Shown here one piece after another: positions 15,842 to 25,325 of a stretch of DNA of 64,000 bases. Source of the stretch: Candidatus Obscuribacterales bacterium. GTDB lineage: Bacteria; Cyanobacteriota; Vampirovibrionia; Obscuribacterales; Obscuribacteraceae. Under the pieces are notes generated by a model. It searched no databases. It was not told the origin of the DNA and was given only the letters and a program-made list of their open reading frames with translations. Both the position numbers and the translations under genes were made by a program. The stretch is taken from positions 17,709 to 81,708 of the forward strand of contig JAKFVU010000012.1 in the NCBI GenBank assembly GCA_021732025.1, given 5' to 3'. Each line of letters opens with the position of its first letter. Within the stretch, counting starts at the first letter, position 1.

Positions 15842-17146
15842 ATGCACCCAGCGGTAAAACTGATCACCGAAGCGATAACAGTGATCTGTTTTCTCACGAC
15901 TATTTCCTATTACCTCTTACTGTTCTACAAACCCAAACGACGAAAAACAGACCGCGCCTTCACCAGCGTCACGGTCATAATTCCAGCCCACAACGAACAG
16001 CGTTATATAGAAGCCTGCGTGCAATCTGTACTTAAGGCTGAATTTCATGGCGAAAAAGAAATAATAGTTGTCGACGACGGCAGCACCGATGCCACGGCTG
16101 AAATAGTGTCACGCATAGAAGGAGTGACCTTAATCAGACAACCCCACAGTGGCAAAGCAGCAACGCTTAACTTGACTATCGCTAAAGCAAAAGGCGAGCT
16201 TGTTGCAGTTGTCGACGGTGACACTGAAATTGAAACCAATACTTTGGTAGAGATGCAGAAAGATCTAGAACAAGAAAAAACAGTAGCTACCACATGCCCT
16301 GTTCTAGTCAAAAATAGAGATGTCGGCTTGCTCATGTGGGTGCACATAGAACAAGTGTACGCATCACTATTGCGCTCAATCATGACTAAAGTTAATGCCA
16401 ACATAATCAACTCGGGTCAATGCGGAATGTACCGCAAGAAAGAGCTAGTTGAATGCGGTGGCTTTTCAACTTTCGGTCTATCAGAAGACATGGACATCGC
16501 CATTCGCATTGTCAGAGCCGGTTACCACCTGTCTCTTAGCGAAGGAACAATGGCTCACACTCATATGCCAGATAATTTCGGATGGTTTTGGCAGCAGCGA
16601 ATTCGCTGGGCTCGTGGGGGTCTAAACAATGTCATGCGCCACATGCGCCTGAACACCGGCTTGATCGATCTGTACAGCATGCCATTAGTGATCTTTGGCT
16701 ACATTCAGTCTGTCATTATGGGTGGCTTCAATCTTTATAAAATAGTCGACGGATACTGTGGTTTCGTTGCATCTTCGGGTCAATGGATGAGCTGGCCCAT
16801 CGTTGCTTTTCTCATTGATTGGGTATCAGCAGTGGGCGTAATCAAATGGATCTATAAGCTTAGTACAGGAGCTTCTCCACTCACTCCGATTGATCTTATT
16901 GGCGCCATCGGTGCGCTTTTGACCTATCCGCTTTTTATCGTCGCCATTGTCAAATTCGACAAAAAATTTGATGTCTACCACATTATTCCGCTGCTATTTA
17001 TGACCCCATTGTGGTGGATATGCATGTTCGTGCAAGTAATTTGCATACCCGAACTATTTAACAAGAACCGCTACAACATCTGGACAAAACCATCTGTTAA
17101 GCAAGCAATACCTGCTCGTGCTAAGGCGGCAGTAGGGGTTGAATGA
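15842..17146 (+). CDS. Membrane family-2 glycosyltransferase (processive, PgaC/IcaA-like)
   Basis: One N-terminal helix, then a GT-A domain with VIIPAHNEQRYIEACV, VVDDGSTD, the DxD-type VVDGDTEIE, a conserved SEDMD and the processive-synthase QxxRW motif (QQRIRWARGG), followed by about four C-terminal helices. This layout matches beta-1,4/1,6-glycan synthases using UDP-sugars. The gene overlaps the next by 4 nt (ATGA), starting an envelope polysaccharide operon. Product sugar unknown. Confidence 0.88.
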   Translation: MHPAVKLITEAITVICFLTTISYYLLLFYKPKRRKTDRAFTSVTVIIPAHNEQRYIEACVQSVLKAEFHGEKEIIVVDDGSTDATAEIVSRIEGVTLIRQPHSGKAATLNLTIAKAKGELVAVVDGDTEIETNTLVEMQKDLEQEKTVATTCPVLVKNRDVGLLMWVHIEQVYASLLRSIMTKVNANIINSGQCGMYRKKELVECGGFSTFGLSEDMDIAIRIVRAGYHLSLSEGTMAHTHMPDNFGWFWQQRIRWARGGLNNVMRHMRLNTGLIDLYSMPLVIFGYIQSVIMGGFNLYKIVDGYCGFVASSGQWMSWPIVAFLIDWVSAVGVIKWIYKLSTGASPLTPIDLIGAIGALLTYPLFIVAIVKFDKKFDVYHIIPLLFMTPLWWICMFVQVICIPELFNKNRYNIWTKPSVKQAIPARAKAAVGVE

Positions 17147-18687
17147 GTACCACCAGCGCAGTTAAGCGACAACCACTTTATGTAGCTCAAGTGGTGGCGC
17201 TGCTAACTATTAGCGGCTTTCTTGCCGCCCTCTATACCACCTGCTGGGCATTGGCTCGCAGCAATCCCTACGCCATTGAATACGAAGGCCACGTTCTCTG
17301 GGCTTGTTTGCAGATGGCCCAAGGAGCAAATATCTACGACCTCACAGCTTTGAGCCAAGAGCCTTGGGGCGTCGTCATATACAATCCCTTCTACTTTGTC
17401 ATTGGTAGCCTTTTACTAAAAACCTTCGGCACAAGTTTTGAACCACTACGCCTGCTCACCATGGCAGCCACACTACTGTGTTTTGCCAGTTTCGGTGCAT
17501 TACTCAAACGATGCCGTGTCAATGATTTCAATATGATCACTGCTCTAGTAATGTTTGCAGGCACATTGCCGGTATTACACTGGTCTTCAGTAGCAAGAGT
17601 AGATTTACTTGGTCTAGCTCTAGCAGTGATTGGGCTAGAAAGATTTGTCTCGTCATGGAATAAGACAACAGAGCAAATTAAACCTAGCACTACTGGCAGT
17701 GCCTATACATTTTCTATCACATCGGTACTCTTCTCAGTTCTCGCCCTCTTTACCAAACAGCAATACTTCATATTTATGCTTGCGACCGTGCTCTTTACTT
17801 TCTACAAAGGGCAAAAACGCCTGGCTCTGCACTATATGGCCGCCTATTCATTTTCGGCACTAATCATAACCGCACTAATTCAAGGCCTTACAGGTGGCTA
17901 CTGGGCTCACTTGTCTTATGCCGCTGGTCTTCCCTGGGAGTGGGACACCATCAAGCTATTTCTCATTCCTTTTGTTCTAGATCCAAAAACAATTGTTGCT
18001 GCTGTCGTGATCGCAGTAGCAAGTTTTTGGCAGAAGAACGAAGACAATCTAGAGACATCCAGGCAAGACTTAGCCAATGATTTTGCAGCGCTCCCTACAA
18101 TCTTGCTAGCAAGCTCCTTCCTGCTCGCTCTATACACAATGGGCCTACGGGGCGCTTTTCACAATCATTTGCTCTGCTGCGAAATCGCTCTCTTTTGGCT
18201 GGCGGCGATGAAACTAGAAAAGTTGCCCCAAAGCTTTGCTACCCCGGCTATTTTGGCAAGCGCCATAAGCATGGCTCCGCTTCTCGGCTTTACGGGAGAA
18301 ATGGCTTACTGCCACGGCTTAAGAAAAGACACTAAAGAGACAATCAGTCTTCTTAGTCAGAGTTGTGCTAAGAAGCCATTGCTGCTGACGGAAGACCCTT
18401 CATTGGCAATTTTTGCAGGAGCGCAGCCAGCCATGATCGACGCCACCACAATTTTGAATATCGGTGCCTTGCACCCGGGCCAACTAGACCTGCTGCTTGA
18501 GCGGCTTGAACAAAAGGCTTATGGCGCAGTAATAATAAATGTCCACGACGCTACTGAAGGCAGTGAAAATATTTGGCGTCTGCCTGTGGTTGATGCCATT
18601 TCTAAAAACTACAGGCCCGCAGGCAAATCAGGAGGAAATGGCATGAGGCAAGTTGTTTTCTTGCCTAACGAAGAAGCACCAATCTAA
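17143..18687 (+). CDS. Polytopic membrane protein, probable GT-C-type glycosyltransferase
   Basis: 514 residues with about ten membrane segments. An acidic first extracytoplasmic loop (YAIEYEGHVLWACLQMAQG), a YNPFYF segment and a C-terminal soluble tail resemble lipid-linked-sugar GT-C enzymes (ArnT/PMT-like). It overlaps the family-2 glycosyltransferase by ATGA, so it is translationally coupled. No precise family is recognised; the glycosyltransferase role is inferred from topology and context. Confidence 0.65.
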   Translation: MSTTSAVKRQPLYVAQVVALLTISGFLAALYTTCWALARSNPYAIEYEGHVLWACLQMAQGANIYDLTALSQEPWGVVIYNPFYFVIGSLLLKTFGTSFEPLRLLTMAATLLCFASFGALLKRCRVNDFNMITALVMFAGTLPVLHWSSVARVDLLGLALAVIGLERFVSSWNKTTEQIKPSTTGSAYTFSITSVLFSVLALFTKQQYFIFMLATVLFTFYKGQKRLALHYMAAYSFSALIITALIQGLTGGYWAHLSYAAGLPWEWDTIKLFLIPFVLDPKTIVAAVVIAVASFWQKNEDNLETSRQDLANDFAALPTILLASSFLLALYTMGLRGAFHNHLLCCEIALFWLAAMKLEKLPQSFATPAILASAISMAPLLGFTGEMAYCHGLRKDTKETISLLSQSCAKKPLLLTEDPSLAIFAGAQPAMIDATTILNIGALHPGQLDLLLERLEQKAYGAVIINVHDATEGSENIWRLPVVDAISKNYRPAGKSGGNGMRQVVFLPNEEAPI

Positions 18688-18799
18688 AAATTAGAAATAT
18701 GTAAAAAAGCCAAATGCAAAAACAACAACTAAAAATAGATTTGAAAAATAAGCTATTCTGACTAACTGACAACCATGTCATCACTTCGAGAAACTGAAA

Positions 18800-19417
18800 G
18801 TGTCACTGCAAACCGAACTACGTCCTAACAATCAACTAATTGCCCCGAGCAGTGAAGTTCTGCATGGCCAAATAGTAGATGACGCAACTCTTGAGCAGCG
18901 AGCACCGTTCTTCAGACGCTTTGCCGCTTACACAATCTACGACTATATCTGCTGTCTCTGGCTAGCCACAATAGCAGTGGTTGCCTGCCGTATTCTCCTT
19001 GGCGCAGATGGACCTAGACTGACAGCCCATGCACCTATCCAGATGTTTACTTTGTTCATTTTTCTCTTTCGCGATAGCTTTTTCAAGGGCCGCGGCCTAG
19101 GCAAAGGCTTGCTTGGCTTAGCCGTAGTGGACCGCCAGAGCAAACGCCCAGCCACCATTGTGCAATCGCTGCAAAGAAATTTGGTTTTTCTCGCTCCTTA
19201 TTTTGTCTATCAGCTGACAGCACTTATGATTCCAGCGAATACAAGTGCACCTTGGGCCCACAATCTTCTTGCTGTGCTGCAAATTTTTGCTGTTACCTAT
19301 TGCTTCGTCGTTATGCTCATCGAAACTGTTTTGATGCTACGGGGGAATGGTCTGCGCTTGGCAGATAGACTCTCCGGCACAATGGTCGTGAAGCTCAATA
19401 CCGAAGAGCCGTGTTAA
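18800..19417 (+). CDS. RDD-family membrane protein
   Basis: 205 residues. APFFRRFAAYTIYDYICCLWLA carries the Arg...Asp pattern of RDD proteins; three to four hydrophobic segments follow, with the basic GKGLLGLAVVDRQSKRPATI loop between helices as usual for the family. Function is generally unclear; some members have been linked to ion transport. The start is GTG. It overlaps the next gene by 7 nt. The 112-nt upstream gap is very A-rich. Confidence 0.75.
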   Translation: MSLQTELRPNNQLIAPSSEVLHGQIVDDATLEQRAPFFRRFAAYTIYDYICCLWLATIAVVACRILLGADGPRLTAHAPIQMFTLFIFLFRDSFFKGRGLGKGLLGLAVVDRQSKRPATIVQSLQRNLVFLAPYFVYQLTALMIPANTSAPWAHNLLAVLQIFAVTYCFVVMLIETVLMLRGNGLRLADRLSGTMVVKLNTEEPC

Positions 19418-20922
19418 CCAATAAGCTCGAAAAATCCCTCAGCAATGGTTTTGCCGCTGCACTGTGCATGTTTTGCTTGGGCAAATTTGGCTCATTAGTC
19501 GGCCATACTTTGCAGTGTGGTGATACCGGCTGGCTAATCAAAACAGGGCAATACATCTTAGCTCACGGCATTCCGGCCACCGACCCTTTCAGCTTCACCT
19601 GCCCGGACCGACCAATTGTAATTTATCAATGGCTCTTTGCCGTGGCACTCGGTGCTCTTTTTCAACAGGGCGGCCTCTGGCTAGTCGGCCTGGCAAGTGC
19701 AGTCGTGGCCGCACTGATCTATCTTTGCTATCTACCAGCCTCAATGATAAGACTTGGCGTTAAACCGGTCTATGTCTTTGGCCTGCTCAGCTTGGTGTGC
19801 AGCCCTGTATTTTACTGGGCCCGCCCTCAGCTAGTTTCATTTGTGCTCATTGCCCTGTTCACCCTTATTCTTGAACATTTACGCACTAAAGGATACGACC
19901 GACGCGCCTGGCTGCTGCCACCACTTATGGTGCTATGGGCCAACAGTCATTCATTTTGGTTTATCGGCCTATTAATGGTGGCAACCTATTTAATTGCTGC
20001 AATTTTTGAAAATAGAAAGGGTAGCCGAAAGAGTCTGGCTATGCTTCTCGTGGCTTGCTTTGGCGCTGTGCTACTTAACCCTTACGGCTGGGGTTTGGTT
20101 CACTACAATATCTCTTTCACCACTGAACCAGACTTTGGCTCAATCAGAGAACTACAACCATCCCTACTGCTGCACCCCAAATTCTTCTTCGCCAACCTTC
20201 TCTACCTAGCATTGGCCTGGTCAGCAATTATTGTGGGCCGCCGCGCTGTGCCGCTCAACGGGCTACTCTTAGCTACCGTTGGAAGCGTTGCTGCACTGAT
20301 GTTCTATCGCTTCGAACCCGTAGCAATTCTGCTAACTTGGCCTTACGCAGGCTTAGCACTCAGTAAAATGGAATTTTTCCAAAGCGCCGGCGACTCCACA
20401 TTAGAGCAGACAAATCTGGGCGCTAAGCGCTTAAAGCTAGCAATAATATGCTTGCCAATCTTGGCCATTGGTTGCGCCATATCGTCTTTTATGTGCCAAT
20501 TTCCACCAGAGAAACCAATCTGGTTCACCAACACTGATACCAATCTCGAAACAACAAAATTTCTCAAACGACATCCAGACCTATTGAATAGAATGTTCTG
20601 CGACCCGGCCATCGGTAGCAGCCTCATATTCGAAAATCTCGCACCAGTCTTTATTGATACCCGCTTTGACTTTTATGGCCGCCAATTTTGCAGCGAATAT
20701 AATAGTTGCTTTAATGCTGAGCTGGGCTGGCAAGACTATCTAAGTAAATGGCAAGTTAGGTCACTATGCGTAGACGATAGCTATCCAATTTACAAAGCGC
20801 TATTGGCTTCAAAAAGCTGGTTAGTAGTATTTGATGACCATCATTTTTCTGTTTGGCTGCCAAATAACGAAGCCGGAAAGAAACGCCAGCAAGAGCTTGC
20901 AATTAAAAACACCAACGAGTAA
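19411..20922 (+). CDS. Polytopic membrane protein, possible GT-C glycosyltransferase
   Basis: 503 residues and about ten hydrophobic segments. The first large loop has GDTGWLIKTGQYILAHG followed by DPFSFT and YQWLF, a pattern recurrent in bacterial GT-C-like membrane proteins in which the Asp is proposed to be catalytic. A C-terminal soluble region (FIDTRFDFYG) follows. GTG start inside the end of the RDD gene. Its 3' end overlaps the convergent lnt copy 2 by 20 nt. Specific substrate unknown. Confidence 0.65.
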   Translation: MLTNKLEKSLSNGFAAALCMFCLGKFGSLVGHTLQCGDTGWLIKTGQYILAHGIPATDPFSFTCPDRPIVIYQWLFAVALGALFQQGGLWLVGLASAVVAALIYLCYLPASMIRLGVKPVYVFGLLSLVCSPVFYWARPQLVSFVLIALFTLILEHLRTKGYDRRAWLLPPLMVLWANSHSFWFIGLLMVATYLIAAIFENRKGSRKSLAMLLVACFGAVLLNPYGWGLVHYNISFTTEPDFGSIRELQPSLLLHPKFFFANLLYLALAWSAIIVGRRAVPLNGLLLATVGSVAALMFYRFEPVAILLTWPYAGLALSKMEFFQSAGDSTLEQTNLGAKRLKLAIICLPILAIGCAISSFMCQFPPEKPIWFTNTDTNLETTKFLKRHPDLLNRMFCDPAIGSSLIFENLAPVFIDTRFDFYGRQFCSEYNSCFNAELGWQDYLSKWQVRSLCVDDSYPIYKALLASKSWLVVFDDHHFSVWLPNNEAGKKRQQELAIKNTNE

Positions 20923-22462
20923 AGGCTGTAATGTCGTCCTCGACAGTAACTTCGCAACTGATTACAGCAGCTTCTTCACGGGGTGAAACCCTCAAGATGC
21001 GACCACTCGAATCGATGATGGCGGAGGGGCCAAGAGCCGTAGCAAAAACAAAAGCACGGTGATTTTCAGCGGCCCGCATGACACAAAATGCCACCATTTG
21101 TTCGCTCAATATAGAGTGCCTAAACCAACTGTTGTCACTCGAATCGGTGAGCAGTTGACCACCGGCCAAGACCGACTGAGCACAGACTTTGGGGTAAGCA
21201 CACTCAAAGCAAACCACCGGTGCCACCCGCCCACGCTTCAAATCAAATACTTGGGCCACCTCACCAGAACTGGTATCGCTGTATTGCTTATTAGGGCCAT
21301 AGAGCAAAGTACCAACCAAACTATAGCGGATCCAGTCTGGTGTAAACTCGCCAATCGGTACAAGATAGCGCTTGTGATAGACATCAGACAATGGCACGCC
21401 ATTTGCTCCAATAGCGCATACAGAGTTGAACTTGCGCCCGAAGCTATCTCTGTCAAAACAACCTAATACCCAAGCCTGCTGATGGCGCACGGCCATACTA
21501 GCAACGATCGCCAATAGGTTTTTATCGCGAGAAAAATCAAATGGTAGTGCCCATTCGGGCCAGATACAAATCGTGCCGGGGGCCACTGTCGCCACTAGGT
21601 CAAAATACTTCTTAAAGACCACCTGAGCTGGCACCTGACCTGCGGCATCCGAAAGACCAGCTTGCAGTGCGGCGATCATTACTTTGGGCTTAGTAGACAA
21701 TTGAGCCTGCTCTTGATTGAGGCGATACTGACCAAAAGCAAGCAAGAGAAAAGAAAGCGCAAAAGTGACAGCTGCGTTAGTCAATAAAGCTCGACTGCTT
21801 TTAAACAAGATGCCATTGACTTCAACAGCGCTCGGTGCAAACAAGCTCTTAATAGCAGGGAGTTTCGCCAACAAAGCAGCTATGTTCAAGTTGACCAAAA
21901 CTATCCAGGCTGCGATGCCGACCCCGCCAAAGAGCGAGGCTGCTTGCAGCACCAGCAGTTGCTTGTACTGACTATACTGCAGTGATGCCCAGGGAAATCC
22001 TAACAGCTGTGTGGTGTTACAGACTCTATCAACTAGAACCCAAAGCAAAGGGACAACGACATAGCTAGGAAGATGCCACCGCCCTTGATGCCTTAGCGGT
22101 AACCAACCAGCAGTAAGTGGAACCGCTCTGATGACACAGGCCGCTACACCGATGAACAGACCTTCCGCATACGATGCTAAAAGCCAGAAGGCAACAGTAA
22201 TCGCTTGGGGCCAGAAAACGAAAGTGCCTTGACAAAAAACTGGCTGGAAAGTGAGAAACCAACTTGTATAGACCAGGTGATAGGCAAACCCGAATACTAA
22301 TCCGCGCAATGAAGCTTGCCACGGCTCTTTGGCAGAGAACGTAAAAACAAGAAAGGTGCTAAAAGCAAACCAGACTATGTACCACTGTTCAAAACCGGGA
22401 GCAGCCAGCGCTAGAAAAGCACCAGACAAAGCTGCTAAAGCAACGACTTTCCATTCAGCCAT
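20903..22462 (-). CDS. lnt: Apolipoprotein N-acyltransferase, copy 2
   Basis: 519 residues, paralogous along its whole length to the protein at 13965-15584 (shared LAAPGFEQWY, NTTQLLGFPW, YHKRYLVP, SDNSWF and TRWCF ending). Catalytic Glu (CIWPEWALPF), Lys (YHKRYLVPIGEF) and Cys (VVCFECAYP) are all kept, so this copy also looks active. It follows the MBL hydrolase by 10 nt in a three-gene minus-strand unit. Two intact Lnt copies within 8 kb point to duplication with possible specialisation. Confidence 0.9.
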   Translation of the reverse strand: MAEWKVVALAALSGAFLALAAPGFEQWYIVWFAFSTFLVFTFSAKEPWQASLRGLVFGFAYHLVYTSWFLTFQPVFCQGTFVFWPQAITVAFWLLASYAEGLFIGVAACVIRAVPLTAGWLPLRHQGRWHLPSYVVVPLLWVLVDRVCNTTQLLGFPWASLQYSQYKQLLVLQAASLFGGVGIAAWIVLVNLNIAALLAKLPAIKSLFAPSAVEVNGILFKSSRALLTNAAVTFALSFLLLAFGQYRLNQEQAQLSTKPKVMIAALQAGLSDAAGQVPAQVVFKKYFDLVATVAPGTICIWPEWALPFDFSRDKNLLAIVASMAVRHQQAWVLGCFDRDSFGRKFNSVCAIGANGVPLSDVYHKRYLVPIGEFTPDWIRYSLVGTLLYGPNKQYSDTSSGEVAQVFDLKRGRVAPVVCFECAYPKVCAQSVLAGGQLLTDSSDNSWFRHSILSEQMVAFCVMRAAENHRAFVFATALGPSAIIDSSGRILRVSPREEAAVISCEVTVEDDITAFTRWCF

Positions 22463-22472
22463 TACTTCAGTA

Positions 22473-23360
22473 TTATCCTACACTAGCCAGAGCCTTACCC
22501 TTCCCTGATGCAAAAGTAAGTGAGTCTTCTGCCAATGCCTCAAAAGCAAATTTATTACCGTCAACTTTGACTCGGCCCCACGGAATGCCTGGCTCGTGAT
22601 CGAACACCACTAGCCAGTTTTCTTGGGCAGCTCTAGCCAGCCAATCAGATTTGATATCACAACTAATCAGCGGATAATGGTCATAGCCCATCACCCAAGG
22701 CGGGGTGACATGACTCTTAGTAGGAATAATATCAGCGAAATAAACGCCCTTATCGTTCTCTGATTCAAAATAAACTACTTGATGGTGACTGGTATGTCCG
22801 CCGGTTACTTTCACCCAAATTCCAGGCACCACTTCATGGTCACCGTCTACAAATAAAATTTGATTGTGTTCTTGCAATGGTACAAAATCATCCGGTCGAT
22901 AACTAGCTTTGGCTCTGGCATTGGCCTTGAAAGCAAAATCCCACTCGCCTTTTTGCACCACATACTGGGCATTAGGAAATACCGGTACAAGCTTGCCGTC
23001 TTTAACCATGGTGGCACCGCCAACATGATCAAAATGCAAATGCGAAATCACAACAAAGTCGATATCTTCTGGTTTAAGGTTGACTTGATCAAGAATCGTG
23101 GCGGAGCTAACCAAAGACTTGAGGCCGTAACGCTCTCTTTCTTTCTCGCTCCAGCGATCTCCCATGCCGGTTTCAATCAATACTTTCTTTTCGCCAGTAT
23201 CGATTAGCAAGAGGTTGCAGGCAAGCACCACGCGATTCTCTTCATCGGCTGGTGAAGTCTTGCTCCACAACGCTTTGGGCACGACACCAAACATGGCGCC
23301 ACCATCAAGCTTGAAGACACATTCGCGAATGATCGAGAGGTCGAATTTACCGAATCTCAA
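22473..23360 (-). CDS. Metallo-beta-lactamase-fold hydrolase
   Basis: 295 residues with VISHLHFDHVGG (HxHxDH zinc motif), GGHTSHHQV (third His) and VYFADIIPT (bridging Asp). The N-terminal LLIDTGEKKVLIETGMGDRW fits the lactonase-like MBL subgroup. No signal peptide, so cytoplasmic. The substrate is unknown; an esterase or lactonase is possible. Located between an unknown gene and lnt copy 2 with gaps of 31 and 10 nt. Confidence 0.85.
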   Translation of the reverse strand: MRFGKFDLSIIRECVFKLDGGAMFGVVPKALWSKTSPADEENRVVLACNLLLIDTGEKKVLIETGMGDRWSEKERERYGLKSLVSSATILDQVNLKPEDIDFVVISHLHFDHVGGATMVKDGKLVPVFPNAQYVVQKGEWDFAFKANARAKASYRPDDFVPLQEHNQILFVDGDHEVVPGIWVKVTGGHTSHHQVVYFESENDKGVYFADIIPTKSHVTPPWVMGYDHYPLISCDIKSDWLARAAQENWLVVFDHEPGIPWGRVKVDGNKFAFEALAEDSLTFASGKGKALASVG

Positions 23361-23391
23361 CAGACCCCCTAGAATTTAGACTGGCAACTAC

Positions 23392-24273
23392 TTAGTTTCT
23401 TGTGCCATTCTTAATTTTAGCAGCTTCTTTACTGCGAGCACGGCGCGCCTTTTTGCCCTTGCCGTGCCGTTTGATCATAGGCACAGGACTGTTAGCGGCA
23501 GCAGGCTGGCAAACCTCAAACGGAGTGACGATATGCAAGTCAGCATGACGCTCATGCTGGGCAAACTTCTCATCTCCAATGCTTTCATCTAGCGATTCTG
23601 CCTCTTGTTGCTCGAGCCATTCTGCAATCTGCAATCGAGCCAGCAGGTCATCTAACTCAGGAATGTTATCGCTCAATGCCACTAACGGCGGCATGAGAGA
23701 GACTTCGGCGAAATCATCAGCCATATCGGAGAAATCGGCAGTGTCAGAAATATCGACAATATCTTCTAGATTCACTTCCAAATTTGTTGCGAGATCTTCA
23801 GGACAATCAATGGCAAAGCCAGATGGCAGAGACTCTGTGCTCTCGTAGTGGTCGGGTAGATAAATATCAGAATAGTTAAGGCTGAGCTCAAGCTCATCTT
23901 GGCTCAATCTTGGCGTGGGGGCAGCTAACCGCTTAGTTAGAGCAGCCTCGTCAATGCCAGTGGAGCGCTCACCGAACCAACGGGAGATTGAAGTCTGCTG
24001 CCGTTCTCGTAGCTCTGCATATTCTCTTGAATCGCTTTCAATGCGAGCCCGCAACTGACTAAGATCAAGCTTTGGATTAGACTGCGACTCAAGCTGACTG
24101 CGGGTGGCAACCAATTTGCGCTTTTCTAAGTGAATGTGATTATGTTCGCCTAACGATAGATGCGAATTCTTGCCCGAAACAGCCGCTGATTTTGCCGGAG
24201 GTGCGCTGCGCTTGCTTGCAGCCGATTTGTTATGGCCAATCAGGGTGCTCCAAAGACTCGATATCATCGCCAT
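23392..24273 (-). CDS. Hydrophilic protein of unknown function
   Basis: 293 residues, no membrane helix or signal peptide. Basic at both ends (SAASKRSAPPAKS; KRHGKGKKARRARSKEAAK) and acidic in the middle (LEDIVDISDTADFSDMADDF), with a likely helical segment DDLLARLQIAEWLEQQEAE. No family recognised. First gene of the minus-strand unit with the MBL hydrolase and lnt copy 2. Confidence 0.65.
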   Translation of the reverse strand: MAMISSLWSTLIGHNKSAASKRSAPPAKSAAVSGKNSHLSLGEHNHIHLEKRKLVATRSQLESQSNPKLDLSQLRARIESDSREYAELRERQQTSISRWFGERSTGIDEAALTKRLAAPTPRLSQDELELSLNYSDIYLPDHYESTESLPSGFAIDCPEDLATNLEVNLEDIVDISDTADFSDMADDFAEVSLMPPLVALSDNIPELDDLLARLQIAEWLEQQEAESLDESIGDEKFAQHERHADLHIVTPFEVCQPAAANSPVPMIKRHGKGKKARRARSKEAAKIKNGTRN

Positions 24274-24521
24274 GCAGCAACACCCTCATTTTTTGTGACA
24301 CGCCATTGGGTTCAAGAATTCAACTATACAGCGGGAAAAATTTGGAGCAATGGGAAGAACCGCAGATTGTTACTCTATGACAGAGCATTCATTTACGAGG
24401 GATTACAAAGTCGATGAAATTGCCTAAAGCTAAAGCAGGCTTAACCATTTGATAAGATAAAGGTATTGGTGACCATCCAACTAGAAGACCAATCACTGCG
24501 CCAAAAACAATAGGTGACTTC

Positions 24522-25313
24522 TTGCTTAATCGAGACGGCACAATAGCCTCAAGAAACATTGGCAAAGCGATTGCCGTCCTTGCATTGACGAGCACAGTGA
24601 CACTGTCACTCTTACTGGCTCAACCATGTGCCGCCGCAAAAATATCAAGCAAAAAAGTCGACAAGTTTGAATACAAGCTCGAAGTCAACGGCACGAGTAC
24701 GCTGTTACTTGGTGACGATGGCGCAATTTGGCGCGTTCCGAGAACCGGCATCACCTACTACTGTATGGCTCCCAAATGGGACATCATTGTTTTCAATAGT
24801 TCAACAAATCAAGCACGCATCTACGAGTATGCCCATTGGCACCTTAGAGAAGAAGGAAAGTCTCCAATTAAGGTGAAAACAAAAAGTACCATTCCCTCAA
24901 CTTTCAATGGCATGCCAGCGACCTGGCTGTATCTAACAATAGAACCGATGGAATCATTGAAAAATCAAGGCGAATTTTTCTATCGCAGCAGCACAAAAAG
25001 AGCTCACGATTACTCGAGGATGGAAGTACTAGAACTGCAAGACAAAAAAATATCAAAGCATGTTTTAGACTTTGTACGCTGGCGCTTCAGCATGCCATTT
25101 CTCAACGGCCCACCGCTAAAATCTACTAATGTCTATGCAGACCGCAAGCGCGAAACCACTCTCAATGCCACATCAATGGCGCACATAACAATTCCGATAA
25201 GCGAGTGGCAAAATCCGAAAAAATTCAAGTCGGTAAACAGCGCCAGTCTCGTAAATGATGAAAGAACAAAATTCAAAAACGCCGCTGACATGTTCGATAC
25301 CCTAATGCCTTGA
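24522..25313 (+). CDS. Secreted protein of unknown function
   Basis: 263 residues with a TTG start preceded by AGGTGA at about 5 nt. Residues ~12-38 form a signal peptide (AIAVLALTSTVTLSLLLAQPCAAA). The mature part is mixed alpha/beta and basic, without motifs I recognise. It reads away from the upstream minus-strand unit across a 248-nt gap in which I see no further gene. Confidence 0.6.
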   Translation: MLNRDGTIASRNIGKAIAVLALTSTVTLSLLLAQPCAAAKISSKKVDKFEYKLEVNGTSTLLLGDDGAIWRVPRTGITYYCMAPKWDIIVFNSSTNQARIYEYAHWHLREEGKSPIKVKTKSTIPSTFNGMPATWLYLTIEPMESLKNQGEFFYRSSTKRAHDYSRMEVLELQDKKISKHVLDFVRWRFSMPFLNGPPLKSTNVYADRKRETTLNATSMAHITIPISEWQNPKKFKSVNSASLVNDERTKFKNAADMFDTLMP

Positions 25314-25325
25314 TACCACTTATGG

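Noticed and set aside
24389-24595. 68-aa minus-strand ORF with a hydrophobic stretch
   Set aside because: Overlaps the signal peptide region of the 24522 gene, which has a better start context; hydrophobic antisense of a signal sequence is expected.
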